In this document: positions 8,744 through 18,376 of the stretch, one piece after another
Numbering within the stretch: the first letter of the stretch is position 1
How the letters are laid out: the number at the start of each line of letters is the position of its first letter
From: Brevifilum sp029548365
GTDB lineage: Bacteria; Chloroflexota; Anaerolineae; Anaerolineales; Anaerolineaceae
Direction: 5' to 3'
Length of the DNA stretch: 64,000 bases
NCBI GenBank assembly: GCA_035376985.1
Contig: DAOSSA010000007.1
Location: 30,708-94,707, forward strand
Position numbers and translations under genes: made by a program
Notes under the pieces: model-generated
Databases searched by the model: none
Seen by the model: only the letters and a program-made list of their open reading frames with translations
Told to the model about the DNA's origin: nothing

Positions 8744-9345
8744 TGAGCAACCTCCGGCATTTTCCCCGAGAAGTATTCGGTTAGAAATTCTCGCAATTCC
8801 AGTCGAGCGCGCATCAACCGTACCTTGAGCGCTGATTCGCTGATCTGGAGCACTTCAGCAGCCTCGCGGGTGGAAAGACCTTCCACATCTCGCAACAGGA
8901 AGGCAGCCCGGTTGGCATCCGATAAAGATTTGATACCGAGATTGATCACCTGGCGGGTTTCGGAGCGGACGAACTCTTCCTCTGGCAAACAACACCAATC
9001 GACGATTTGCCTGGGGACGAACTCCCCGCTTTCGGTAATGATCTCTGCGTCGAGGTCAACCTGCGCCGGTTTGCGTTTTCTGATAAGCATCAGGGCTTCG
9101 TTAACAGCTATGCGATACAACCATGTTGATATTTTCGAGCGGCCTTCAAAGGTTTCGATATTTTTATATGCTTTGATAAATGTCTCCTGCAACACGTCTT
9201 CTGCATCCTGTTCGTTGGCGAGCATCTTCAGAGCCAGACGGTAAATTTTACCGGAGTCAGCTTTTACCAGCTGAGTAAAAGCATCTTTGTCTTTGCGCCT
9301 TAATGCAGCCAGATCTATGGCATCTGAGATGATCTGATTAGTCAT
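8740..9345 (-). CDS. ECF-family RNA polymerase sigma factor
   Basis: A 201-residue group 4 sigma factor. Region 2 spans about 22-92 with the DAEDVLQETFIKAY and STWLYRIAVN signatures. Region 4 is about 135-190 with the helix-turn-helix LSTREAAEVLQISESALKV. The linker between them contains a Cys-Cys pair (DWCCLPEE) that is not typical. It is coupled to the zf-HC2 anti-sigma gene by a 4-base overlap and follows tsaD with a 29-base gap. It probably controls a stress regulon, perhaps its own operon, but no self-promoter could be identified by eye. Confidence 0.93.
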   Translation of the reverse strand: MTNQIISDAIDLAALRRKDKDAFTQLVKADSGKIYRLALKMLANEQDAEDVLQETFIKAYKNIETFEGRSKISTWLYRIAVNEALMLIRKRKPAQVDLDAEIITESGEFVPRQIVDWCCLPEEEFVRSETRQVINLGIKSLSDANRAAFLLRDVEGLSTREAAEVLQISESALKVRLMRARLELREFLTEYFSGKMPEVAQ

Positions 9346-9374
9346 TGGATGATTGAAACTGCAATCGGTTACAT

Positions 9375-10409
9375 TTAATGCGAGAATGAAAGCGGCCAGT
9401 TTGGCAGAACGTCGATATCAAAGGGGCTGAAATCCTCTTTGATGAAATGAAAATAACCCGCAGCGGCGATCATAGCGGCGTTGTCAGTGCACAATGCGAG
9501 GGGTGGGATGTGCACCGGGTATTTACTTTCTGCCAGAATTTTTTCACGCAGGCGCTTATTGGCGGAAACACCTCCTGCGACAATAATTTCCCGCACTTTA
9601 TATTTTTGTGCTGCGTGAAGGGTTTTTTCCACCAAAACGTCTACCACGGCTGCCTGGAAACTGGCAGCCAGGTCTTCAATCGGCAACGGGCGCCCCTCAG
9701 CCTGCAGGGCTTCAACCGCTCGCAGGACGGCTGTTTTCACCCCGCTGAAGGAAAAATCCCAGCTGCCTTCGAGCATGGCTTTGGGGAAGGAAAAGGCGGT
9801 TTCTTTGCCGGAGGCACTGACTTTCTGGATCGACGGTCCGCCAGGATAGGGTAAATCGAGCAAGCGGGCGACCTTGTCTAAAGCCTCCCCGGCTGCATCA
9901 TCCAGGGTACCTCCCAGGCGTTGATAGGCAAGGTGGTCTGTCATCAAGATCAGTTCGCTGTGCCCGCCGGAGACCAGTAACGCCAGCAATGGAAAACGGG
10001 GTGGTTGAGGGGGTGTGACATCGCCAGGATGAAGCCAGGCTGAGTAGATATGGCCTTCCAGATGGTTGATGCCGATCAGGGGCTTTTCGGCGACCAGGGC
10101 GAGACCTTTGGCCATGTTCACACCGACCACCAGCGACCCGGCGAGGCCGGGTCCCTGGGTGACGGCAATCGCGTCGATTTCACTAATGTCAACATGAGCC
10201 TGTCGCAGCGCCTTGTTGACGATGGGGTGGATTGCTTTAACGTGTTCACGTGAGGCCAGCTCGGGGAACACACCGCCGTATTGTGCATGCAGGTCAACCT
10301 GGCTGGCGACCACATTGGATTCGATCACCCGGCCATTGCTGATGACGGCGGCAGCAGTCTCATCACAGGAAGTTTCGATGCCAAGAATGCGTGCTGGTGG
10401 AAGCGCCAT
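9375..10409 (-). CDS. tsaD: tRNA N6-adenosine threonylcarbamoyltransferase
   Basis: TsaD transfers the threonylcarbamoyl group from TC-AMP to A37 of ANN-decoding tRNAs (t6A), acting in the cytoplasm with TsaB/TsaE. The 344-residue ASKHA fold begins with GIETSCDETAAAV. The metal-binding HLEGH follows at about 120, then LVSGGHSEL and, near the C-terminus, the nucleotide-site block CTDNAAMIA. Length is standard. ATG at 10409 has an AGAGGT ribosome site. It lies 12 bases after the M24 peptidase gene, and 29 bases before the sigma factor. The enzyme making its substrate, TsaC, is also in this window (25397-26023). Confidence 0.97.
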   Translation of the reverse strand: MALPPARILGIETSCDETAAAVISNGRVIESNVVASQVDLHAQYGGVFPELASREHVKAIHPIVNKALRQAHVDISEIDAIAVTQGPGLAGSLVVGVNMAKGLALVAEKPLIGINHLEGHIYSAWLHPGDVTPPQPPRFPLLALLVSGGHSELILMTDHLAYQRLGGTLDDAAGEALDKVARLLDLPYPGGPSIQKVSASGKETAFSFPKAMLEGSWDFSFSGVKTAVLRAVEALQAEGRPLPIEDLAASFQAAVVDVLVEKTLHAAQKYKVREIIVAGGVSANKRLREKILAESKYPVHIPPLALCTDNAAMIAAAGYFHFIKEDFSPFDIDVLPNWPLSFSH

Positions 10410-10421
10410 AGCGGTTTACCT

Positions 10422-11660
10422 CTACTTTCTTTTCATGGGCAGACAGAGTTCCATGGGAAAGTCAATAAACTTCTCAAATTTTCCGGCGGAAGTAACGTAA
10501 TAACTATCTTCCAGGCGGACGCCCAGACCCTTTTCAGGGTAGTACAGACCCGGCTCAATCGTAAACACCGAACCCGGAGCAAGAATGTTGGAGGGATCGT
10601 CCTTCTGGCTGAACCAGGGTTTTTCGTGGATGTGCAAGCCCAGCCCGTGTCCCACAGAGTGGACATAACCGGATTCAGCCGCTGGGTCCTGGCGGATCGT
10701 TTTGTGTCCCATTGCTTCAAACAGGTCGCAGGTGCGTTCTTGGAAGTGGGCTGCGTTCACGTCGGTTTTGAGTTCGGAGGTCACCTGCTGGTAAACCGAT
10801 TTAACCTGGTCGTATAAGGCCTGGGCTTCGTCCGGGGCATATCCCAGGCACCAGGTGCGGGTGAAATCATAGAAATATCCGCCGCCCTGTTCACAGGGAA
10901 AGATGTCAAAGACGATGGTTTGCCCGAGGGTCAGGGGATCGGTGGGGTTGCCGCTGCTGTGGGGCACGCCGGCATCTTGCCCGATAGCGAAGATGGTATC
11001 GTTGGGGTTCTCGGCGCCCAATTCAGCCAGCCAGAGGTTGATTTTGGCTTTAACATCGCCAATCAAGAGGGAGTCGCCGTCTTCTTTCATCAGCAGATTG
11101 TCAGCGACTCTGTGGCTGGTGAGAAAATCTGCCACACGGGAAACGACCTCTACTACCACCGTACCCATTTTTCGGATGCGCTCAATTTCATCGGAGTCTT
11201 TGGTGGACATGGCTTGCAGCAGGATGGCATCTTCATGGTCGCCATGGAAGGACAGGCCGGGCAGCAATTCCTGGAGCTTGTTGACGGTGGAATGCATTTT
11301 GCCCACGTCAGATTGACCGCAGAGGATGACCTTGCCCGAAGTTAGTCCAAGCTCTTCGAAGATGGACTTGTAAAGCAAGGCATGGGCTGTCAGCCGGTCA
11401 CCGTTAGCTGCTGCCATGCGTTCTTTGATCGGGTATTTGCTGTAATTCAGGGTCTTTAGACCGGTTTTGGCGGCTTCATCACGCTCCATGGGGGCATGAC
11501 ACAGCACGGGTTCCTGGCCGGTCTGTAGAATGACATCAGCTATGGTGATATGACCACCGCCGGTCAGGTACATCATAAAGGGATTGTGTTGGGCTGGGCC
11601 GGTGATCCAAAGGGCATCGGCTTGGTTTTCTGTCAGGTTCTTTTGTAAGTCAGTTTTCAT
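10422..11660 (-). CDS. M24-family metallopeptidase (Xaa-Pro peptidase-like)
   Basis: A 412-residue pita-bread peptidase of the Xaa-Pro aminopeptidase/prolidase type. It has an N-terminal creatinase-like domain (about 1-170) and a C-terminal catalytic domain. All five metal ligands can be read: Asp in VFDIFP, Asp in YDFTRTW, His in VGHGLGLHIHE, Glu in FTIEPGLYY and Glu in VRLEDSYYV. The cytoplasmic role is trimming peptides with proline at the second position, though exact specificity cannot be read from sequence. It lies between selA and tsaD in a leftward run. Confidence 0.9.
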   Translation of the reverse strand: MKTDLQKNLTENQADALWITGPAQHNPFMMYLTGGGHITIADVILQTGQEPVLCHAPMERDEAAKTGLKTLNYSKYPIKERMAAANGDRLTAHALLYKSIFEELGLTSGKVILCGQSDVGKMHSTVNKLQELLPGLSFHGDHEDAILLQAMSTKDSDEIERIRKMGTVVVEVVSRVADFLTSHRVADNLLMKEDGDSLLIGDVKAKINLWLAELGAENPNDTIFAIGQDAGVPHSSGNPTDPLTLGQTIVFDIFPCEQGGGYFYDFTRTWCLGYAPDEAQALYDQVKSVYQQVTSELKTDVNAAHFQERTCDLFEAMGHKTIRQDPAAESGYVHSVGHGLGLHIHEKPWFSQKDDPSNILAPGSVFTIEPGLYYPEKGLGVRLEDSYYVTSAGKFEKFIDFPMELCLPMKRK

Positions 11661-11706
11661 GGTGTTCCTGTCTTTTCTGTGGTGATCTTTTCAGCGGGTA
11701 GAGAGG

Positions 11707-13080
11707 TTATTCCAGCGCCTGCTCAGCAGCCCAAGATGCTGAGAGACCGTGCAACAAGGCTGCTTCCTGGTCGGGGAGGACGGTACGCGGGTCAAACAGG
11801 ACCCGGTCGCCTTCAATTCGGGCGATGATTGCCGGCTTAGCTTTGCGCAGACGGCTCAGGAACGCATCCGGGCCAGGCGGGTCGAGGGCCAGGAGGTAGG
11901 TGGGCATCTCTTCGGTTGGCAGGCTGCCGCCACCGACGGTTGAACGCCCAGGGATTACAGCGCCAACGCCCAGGTGTTCGCGCCAGCTTTCCGCTGTAGC
12001 ATGGATGGTGTCAAGGGATTTGGCGATCATGTTCCAGATCGGCAGCTCTTGTTCAGCTTCATCTTTGAGGTAGTGGGTGAGGGTGGCTGTGATACCCGCC
12101 AGGGTTAACTTTCCTGAACGCAGCGCACGCGCCAGGGGGTGTTTTTGAATGCGCTGGATCAGGTCTGCTTTTCCGATAATAATCCCTGCCTGTGGACCGC
12201 CGAGGAGCTTGTCGCCCGAAAAGCAAACCAGGTCACAACCCGCGGCGACGGATTCCTGTACCATGGGCTCATGAGAGAGACCATATTTGGCGGTATCCAG
12301 CAAGGCGCCAGAGCCCAGGTCGTGCACCACTGGCACGCCGTAATGATGGGCGACCTCGACGATATCAGCCAGTTCGGGTTCGCTGTGAAAGCCGATCAGC
12401 TTAAAATTTGAGTGGTGAGCCACCATCACCAGGGCAATATCCTCATTCTGGAGAACATTTTCATAGTCATGGAGGTGAACGCGGTTGGTGGTGCCGATTT
12501 CGACAAGCTCTGAGCTGGATTGAGCCATCACGTCCGGGATGCGAAACCCGCCACCGATCTCAACCAGTTGCGAGCGCGAAACGATCACCTTACGACTGCT
12601 GGCTAGAGCAGACAAGGTCAACAAGACAGCGCCGGCGTTGTTGTTAACCACGAACCCGACCTCCACACCGGTGAGCCGGGCCAGGATCTGGCTGGCGTGG
12701 ATCGAGCGGGTGCCACGTCTACCGGTTTCCAGGTTGAATTCCAGGTTGGTGTAACCCTCTGCCGCCTGTGCGATCGCGATACGCGTGGACTGGCTGAAAG
12801 GCGCCCGTCCGAGATTGGTGTGCAGGACAACGCCGGTGGCGTTGATCACCGGGACCAACGAGGGTTCGAGCCAGGCATCCAACTGCTGATTTACCCTGGC
12901 GATGAGCCCTGCGTGATCTGGCACTGGGATGCGATACTGGATGAATTCTGTACGAATGTCATCCAGAACAGCCCGCGCTGCCTCCACACACAGCGGACGG
13001 CCGAAGTCTCCCAGGAGATTTTGCATCTCGCGGGATTTGAGAAGCTGGTCGATTGAGGGAAGTTGGCTCAGTTCAGACAT
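11707..13080 (-). CDS. selA: L-seryl-tRNA(Sec) selenium transferase
   Basis: A PLP enzyme converting Ser-tRNA(Sec) to selenocysteinyl-tRNA(Sec). At 457 residues it is near the E. coli length. It shows the N-terminal helical tRNA-binding region (PSIDQLLKS), the INATGVVLHTNLGRAP motif, and the PLP lysine in FSGDKLLGGPQAG. selB, selD and a selC tRNA are not next to it and I did not see them in the window. No gene here shows an obvious in-frame UGA with recoding context. It implies that selenoproteins are made elsewhere in the genome. Confidence 0.96.
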   Translation of the reverse strand: MSELSQLPSIDQLLKSREMQNLLGDFGRPLCVEAARAVLDDIRTEFIQYRIPVPDHAGLIARVNQQLDAWLEPSLVPVINATGVVLHTNLGRAPFSQSTRIAIAQAAEGYTNLEFNLETGRRGTRSIHASQILARLTGVEVGFVVNNNAGAVLLTLSALASSRKVIVSRSQLVEIGGGFRIPDVMAQSSSELVEIGTTNRVHLHDYENVLQNEDIALVMVAHHSNFKLIGFHSEPELADIVEVAHHYGVPVVHDLGSGALLDTAKYGLSHEPMVQESVAAGCDLVCFSGDKLLGGPQAGIIIGKADLIQRIQKHPLARALRSGKLTLAGITATLTHYLKDEAEQELPIWNMIAKSLDTIHATAESWREHLGVGAVIPGRSTVGGGSLPTEEMPTYLLALDPPGPDAFLSRLRKAKPAIIARIEGDRVLFDPRTVLPDQEAALLHGLSASWAAEQALE

Positions 13081-13103
13081 GGTGAGGTTAGCTCTGGTTC
13101 AGG

Positions 13104-13511
13104 TTAAGGATTGTCTTTTGGATTCCAGCGGCTGCGTTCAAATAAACGCAGTAGAAATTCGATCAGGATGAAGGCGCCAGCCATGATCCCTGCCAGGGCG
13201 GGTGTCAGCACCCGGCCGAGTTGCATCCAGGTGATTGTGCTTCCGTAAAGGCCAAACCACAAAGCCTGGCGGATGATGACCATTCCCTCTACAGGGGGAG
13301 TGCTGGGGAAACGCTGGTTAAGGTAATAACTGACGGGAATGGCTGGCCCGGTGAGTGCGACCACAATCAGAAAAAAGAACAGCCAGCGTGGCCCGAGAGT
13401 GGGCAGGGTGTGGCGGACGACAATGATCAACCCCACCCATCCGATCAGGGTCAGGACCACTGAAAGGGGTAAATAGCTGTTAATAAAGGGTGGTTTTTCT
13501 TCAGACTTCAT
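13104..13511 (-). CDS. Small integral membrane protein, unassigned
   Basis: A 135-residue protein with four predicted transmembrane segments (about 13-35, 43-64, 78-100, 104-125) and a basic C-terminus. The start at 13511 is set by AAGGAG six bases upstream; a longer in-frame extension has no ribosome site. A TACAAT at 13534-13539 (reverse strand) could be its -10 element. It heads the leftward run toward selA with a 23-base gap. I do not recognise the family. Confidence 0.7.
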   Translation of the reverse strand: MKSEEKPPFINSYLPLSVVLTLIGWVGLIIVVRHTLPTLGPRWLFFFLIVVALTGPAIPVSYYLNQRFPSTPPVEGMVIIRQALWFGLYGSTITWMQLGRVLTPALAGIMAGAFILIEFLLRLFERSRWNPKDNP

Positions 13512-13737
13512 GGTCATCTCCTTGATGTTAATTATTGTAACGCATAACGCGAGGGTGTGGATGGTTTTTACCTCTGATCGCAATGTCAAGCTTTCATTTG
13601 GTTGCGTTGCTCTGCCCCCACCCTGCTTCGCTTTGGGAGTAATAAAGACCAGGGTGCGCGGGAGTTGGTCTCCTTCTATTCGCGCAGCCGGTGGAAAGAG
13701 GTAAAATCTAGCCAGGCTAATAATTAACCAGGAGCAG

Positions 13738-14595
13738 ATGATGAAAGCGGATTTTATCGCTGTAGATATGGGGACGACAAATACCGATTTGGTTTGGCTG
13801 GATGGCGGCGGGATGCACATGCGTAAACTGGAAAACCTGCACCTGTCGGCTGTGGAACAGGTACGCCAATGTTTGAATTTGGTCGATGATGCCCTGGATG
13901 CGGATGTAAAAATTGGCGTAACAGGCGGTCACTACCGTGCTTTACCTGCTGTCCTGGATGGATTTCATTTAAATAAAGTGGAAGAAATGCGCGCGCTGGG
14001 GCTGGGTGGGCTGGCTGCAGCAGGCCTTGAGGTGGGTTTGGTGGTCAGCGCTGGGACAGGCACAGCAATGGTGGCAGCAAGAGGCACTGCAGCTCAGCAT
14101 GTGACCGGGTCTGCTGTCGGCGGGGGCACATTAATCGGGCTTGCAAACCTGATCCTGGGAACAGCAGATTATGGTGAAATTGACGCTTTGGCGCTTGCAG
14201 GTGATGCCAATGCCGCTGATATTATGGTCAGCGAGGCAGTTGGCGGTGAGGTCGGCAAGCTTCCGGCGAATGCTAACGCAGTCAACCTGGGAAAATTGAT
14301 CGACCGGACGGATTTTACTCGCGAAGACCTGGCTGCCGGGCTGGTTCGCCTGGTGGCTCAGGTGATTGCGGTGATTGCCATCAACGCCGCAGAAGCCGCC
14401 GGGTTACGCGACATCATCCTGATTGGACACACGATGGATTTAGTTTCAATTCAAAAAGAGATTGCCCTGGTGGGTGAATTTTACCAGCGCAGCTTTACCA
14501 TGCCGGAACATCCCGGCTTTGCAACAGCCAGAGGTGTGATCGACGTGATGAAACGGGAAACACATCATGGGGGTCTGCACTGGATTGACTCATAA
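13738..14595 (+). CDS. Type II pantothenate kinase-like protein
   Basis: An ASKHA-fold kinase of 285 residues that by family phosphorylates pantothenate, the first step of coenzyme A synthesis. Visible motifs are the phosphate-1 loop VDMGTTNTDLVWLDG, the adenosine-side SAGTGTAMVAA, and GGGTLIGLANLILG typical of CoaW/fumble-type enzymes. Two ATGs lie in tandem (13738, 13741) after GGAG; the second has better spacing. No feedback inhibition by CoA is expected of bacterial type II enzymes, although this is family knowledge only. Its stop codon sits inside the metH promoter. Confidence 0.83.
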   Translation: MMKADFIAVDMGTTNTDLVWLDGGGMHMRKLENLHLSAVEQVRQCLNLVDDALDADVKIGVTGGHYRALPAVLDGFHLNKVEEMRALGLGGLAAAGLEVGLVVSAGTGTAMVAARGTAAQHVTGSAVGGGTLIGLANLILGTADYGEIDALALAGDANAADIMVSEAVGGEVGKLPANANAVNLGKLIDRTDFTREDLAAGLVRLVAQVIAVIAINAAEAAGLRDIILIGHTMDLVSIQKEIALVGEFYQRSFTMPEHPGFATARGVIDVMKRETHHGGLHWIDS

Positions 14596-14613
14596 TTTCA
14601 AATGTGATAAGAT
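14585..14613 (+). promoter_or_regulatory. Promoter of metH riboswitch transcript
   Basis: A TTGACT -35 (14585-14590), a 17-base spacer and a TAAGAT -10 (14608-14613) with an upstream TG giving an extended -10. The -35 overlaps the last sense codons of the pantothenate kinase gene and the predicted start at about 14620 lies just before the riboswitch. Confidence 0.65.
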
Positions 14614-14627
14614 TTTCTTCGTTAGTG

Positions 14628-14738
<111 letters not shown>

Positions 14739-14761
14739 TGAAATGAAATGCAGTCATCATC

Positions 14762-14795
14762 GCCTCTCATCCAATGAGAGGCAATGTTTTTATTT
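14762..14795 (+). terminator. Riboswitch-controlled intrinsic terminator
   Basis: Perfect 9-base arms GCCTCTCAT (14762-14770) and ATGAGAGGC (14774-14782) around a CCA loop, followed by a T-rich tract at 14787-14795. It lies between riboswitch and metH. The 5' arm shares CTCATC with the P1 complement, so anti-termination in low SAM is explained. Confidence 0.92.
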
Positions 14796-14833
14796 GCAAG
14801 GATTTTATAATCATTTCAGCGGAAGGACCAGGC

Positions 14834-17800
14834 ATGGCGCAAGCGAAAAAAATCTTTAGCAACCGGGCTTACTTAGATGCCCTTCAGCAACGCGTATTGT
14901 TGTTCGATGGCGCCATGGGTACCAACCTTGACCGGCAGAACCTGACAGCAGAGCATTTCGGCGGTGAACCCACCGCAGGCTGTAATGACTACCTGGTGAT
15001 CACTTACCCGCAGGCTGTTGAAACGGTGCATCGTGCTTTTTTGGAAGCCGGCGCCGATGTGATTGAAACGGACACCTTCCGTTCTAATCGGCTGACACTG
15101 GGTGAATTTGGATTGGGGGAGCGCGTGGCTGAGATCAATCGCACTGCAGCACGGCTGGCGCGCAAATTAGCTGATGAATACACCACGCAAGAAAAGCCGC
15201 GCTTTGTGGCAGGTTCGATCGGACCCAGCGGAAAGTTGATCTCGAGCGAAGACCCGATCATGTCGGATATCGATTTTGATGTGCTGGTGGACGTCTTTCG
15301 CGAGCAGGCTGTGGGTTTGATTGATGGCGGCGTGGATCTGTTGTTGATTGAGACAGCACAAGATATTTTAGAAGTCAAAGCTGTTATCCTGGGCATCCGG
15401 GCTGCCTTTGCGGAGACCGGTCAAGAGCTGCCCATCCAGGCACAGATCACGCTGGATATCACCGGGCGGATGCTGCTGGGGACGGATATCGCTTCGGCGT
15501 TGGCAATCCTGGAGGGGATGGACATCGATGTGATCGGGCTGAACTGCTCTACCGGTCCGGATTACATGCGTGAGCCGATCCGCTACCTTACTGAGCATTC
15601 TAATTTACCCGTTTCCTGTATCCCCAATGCCGGTTTGCCGCTGAATGTGGACGGGGAGGCGGTTTACCCGATGGAACCGGAGCCCTTTGCTGACCTGCTG
15701 CTTGAATTTGTGAATGAATTCGGTGTGCGCGTCATCGGCGGATGCTGCGGCACTCGAGAGGATCACATTGCGTTAATCAACGCCAGGCTGAACCGTGATC
15801 GGCGGAGGTTGCCCGCATCCGCACCGCTGGCGCAGTTGGCGTCCCCGGTGCAGGCGGTGAACATGGCGCAGGAACCGGCTCCTTTTTTGATCGGCGAGCA
15901 GTTGAATACCCAAGGGTCGCGCAAGTTTAAGCAGCTGATTTTGGATGGCGAAATTGATGCGATCATTGAGATGGCACGCGAGCAGGTGGAACGCGGCGCG
16001 CATGGGCTGGACCTGTCCGTTGCACTGACCGAACGGTCAGATGAGACCGAACAGATGCGAATGATGGTCAAAAAGCTGTCTAACGCAGTACCGGTGCCAT
16101 TGGTGATTGATACCACTGAATTGGAAGTGATCGAAGCAGCGTTAAAAACCAACCCTGGACGCTGCCTGATCAATTCGACTCACCTTGAATCAGGTGAGGA
16201 GAAAGCCGGTCAGATCTTCAAGCTGGCCAAACAGTTTAACGCAGCCATCATCACCCTGACCATTGATGAGGCAGGGATGGCGAAAAGTGCGGACCGTAAA
16301 CTGGAAATCGCCCGACGGATTTACGACCTGGCTGTTGATGGACACGGACTGCGCCCTGAGGACCTGGTTTACGATACGTTGACCTTTACATTAGCGACAG
16401 GCGACCCTGAACTGAGGGATTCGGCGCTGGAAACCCTGGAGGGTATCCGACGCGTAAAGGCTTCACTGCCGGGCGTGCTGACTGTATTGGGTGTGAGCAA
16501 CATCTCTTTTGGGCTTTCGCGCCCGGCGCGTGCTGTTTTGAACAGTGTGATGCTCTATCATGCGGTTGCAGCGGGGTTGGATATGGCGATTGTAAACCCG
16601 GCGCATATCAAACCCTATGCAGAAATCCCGCTCGAGCAACGGCAACTGGCTGAGGATTTGATCTTCAATCGACACGAGGAGGCGTTATCACAACTGGTTA
16701 CGTATTTCGAGAGCGTCGAAGATAGCGGTGACGACCAGGAGCGCGGGAAAATCGATCTGGACAGGCTTTCACCGGAAGAGCGATTGCATTGGCGCATTCT
16801 GCATCGTCATAAGAGCGATGTAGAAGCCGATATTGATGAAATCCTGGCACGAGATCCGCACAGGCTGAAAGCGGAGACGGCTGTGACGATCCTGAACGAA
16901 ACCTTGCTGCCCGCTATGAAGGATGTGGGCGAGAAATTTGGCTCTGGCGAGCTGATTTTGCCCTTTGTGCTGCAAAGCGCTGAGGTGATGAAAATTGCAG
17001 TCAGCTATTTGGAGAATTTCCTGGAAAGGAAACAGGGCATTTCCAAGGGAAAGCTGGTTTTAGCGACGGTTAACGGCGATGTACACGATATCGGTAAAAA
17101 TTTGGTCAAAACCATCCTGGTGAATAATGGCTATAACGTGATTGATCTGGGTAAACAGGTGCCCGCCGAGACGATCATTTCCAGGGCGGTGGAGGAAAAG
17201 GCTGATGCTATTGGGCTGAGTGCGCTGCTGGTGAGCACCAGCCGGCAGATGCCGCAGATTGTTAATGAATTGGATCGGCGCGGGCTGGAGATACCGGTGT
17301 TGATCGGTGGCGCAGCCATTAACACCCGCTTTGGCAAACGTATCCTTTTGACGGAAAGTGGGCGCTATTATCCAGCGGGTGTTTTCTATTGCAAGGATGC
17401 CTTTGAGGGCTTGGTGACGATGGATATGTTGATGAACGCAGATAAACGATCTGAATTGCTGGAAAAAACCCGCAAAGCTTCCGATTTTGAGTTGGGCAGG
17501 GCATTGGACAGCAAGTCCACCTCATCGCCTGCACACAGGAGCAGGACGGTACCAATTTTGAAAAATCTGCCCTCAGCGCCTCACTGGGGCCCGCGTGTGG
17601 TGAAGGATATGCCCCTGGCGATGGTGGCTGAGCACCTCTCGATTAACGAGCTATACCGACTTTCGTGGGGCGCTAAAAACGCCCATGGCGAAGCCTGGGA
17701 GGCGCTAAAAGCCGGATTTGACCGGCGCCTGATCGAGATGAAAAAATCGGCTCAACAAGAGGGATGGTTAACGCCCCAGGGTGTCTATGGGTATTGGCCC

Positions 17801-18358
17801 TGCCAGGCAGAGGGAAATGCACTGCTGATTTACGACCCACACAGCCTGCAAGATGGGGAACCTGAGGAGCTGACACGCTTTAATTTCCCCAGGCAGCAGG
17901 GCGCTGATGGGTTGTGCCTGGCGGATTATTTCGCGCCGTGTGATACCGGGTTGATCGACGTGGTGGCACTGCAGGTGGTCACTGTAGGGCATGAAGCCAC
18001 ACAGCGGTACACCGAACTGGAGGCGGAAGGGATGTACACTGAAGCCTATTATCGGCATGGCCTGGCTGTGCAAATGGCTGAGGCTGCTGCGAACTACCTA
18101 CATGCGCATATCCGTCGCGAATTAAACCTGGGGTCGGCGCGCGGAAAACGCTATTCATGGGGCTACCCAGCTATCCCGGAGTTGAAGGATCACCGTAAAG
18201 TGTTTGATCTCTTGCCGGCAGAATCAGGCCTGGGAATGGGGCTGACCTCTGCTTACCAATTGATGCCTGAGCAGTCTACAGCGGCGATCATCGTGCATCA
18301 CCCGGATGCGAAGTACTTCAATGTGGGCCCCAGCCGGGTGGAACAATTGTTGAAATAA
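14834..18358 (+). CDS. metH: Cobalamin-dependent methionine synthase
   Basis: Transfers methyl from methyl-tetrahydrofolate to homocysteine through cobalamin. ATG at 14834 follows GGAAGGA; an earlier in-frame ATG lies inside the terminator and is rejected. All four modules are present in 1174 residues: homocysteine domain about 10-320 (zinc Cys in LNCSTG and GGCCGTRED), pterin domain about 345-610, B12 domain with DVHDIGKN (axial His) near 750, and SAM activation domain from about 895 with the RYSWGYPAIPEL motif. It is under SAM-I control and followed after 18 bases by a YitJ-type gene that supplies methyl-THF. It is a full-length MetH, not the split form seen in some anaerobes. Confidence 0.97.
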   Translation: MAQAKKIFSNRAYLDALQQRVLLFDGAMGTNLDRQNLTAEHFGGEPTAGCNDYLVITYPQAVETVHRAFLEAGADVIETDTFRSNRLTLGEFGLGERVAEINRTAARLARKLADEYTTQEKPRFVAGSIGPSGKLISSEDPIMSDIDFDVLVDVFREQAVGLIDGGVDLLLIETAQDILEVKAVILGIRAAFAETGQELPIQAQITLDITGRMLLGTDIASALAILEGMDIDVIGLNCSTGPDYMREPIRYLTEHSNLPVSCIPNAGLPLNVDGEAVYPMEPEPFADLLLEFVNEFGVRVIGGCCGTREDHIALINARLNRDRRRLPASAPLAQLASPVQAVNMAQEPAPFLIGEQLNTQGSRKFKQLILDGEIDAIIEMAREQVERGAHGLDLSVALTERSDETEQMRMMVKKLSNAVPVPLVIDTTELEVIEAALKTNPGRCLINSTHLESGEEKAGQIFKLAKQFNAAIITLTIDEAGMAKSADRKLEIARRIYDLAVDGHGLRPEDLVYDTLTFTLATGDPELRDSALETLEGIRRVKASLPGVLTVLGVSNISFGLSRPARAVLNSVMLYHAVAAGLDMAIVNPAHIKPYAEIPLEQRQLAEDLIFNRHEEALSQLVTYFESVEDSGDDQERGKIDLDRLSPEERLHWRILHRHKSDVEADIDEILARDPHRLKAETAVTILNETLLPAMKDVGEKFGSGELILPFVLQSAEVMKIAVSYLENFLERKQGISKGKLVLATVNGDVHDIGKNLVKTILVNNGYNVIDLGKQVPAETIISRAVEEKADAIGLSALLVSTSRQMPQIVNELDRRGLEIPVLIGGAAINTRFGKRILLTESGRYYPAGVFYCKDAFEGLVTMDMLMNADKRSELLEKTRKASDFELGRALDSKSTSSPAHRSRTVPILKNLPSAPHWGPRVVKDMPLAMVAEHLSINELYRLSWGAKNAHGEAWEALKAGFDRRLIEMKKSAQQEGWLTPQGVYGYWPCQAEGNALLIYDPHSLQDGEPEELTRFNFPRQQGADGLCLADYFAPCDTGLIDVVALQVVTVGHEATQRYTELEAEGMYTEAYYRHGLAVQMAEAAANYLHAHIRRELNLGSARGKRYSWGYPAIPELKDHRKVFDLLPAESGLGMGLTSAYQLMPEQSTAAIIVHHPDAKYFNVGPSRVEQLLK

Positions 18359-18376
18359 AGCACAGGAGAAATTCAG

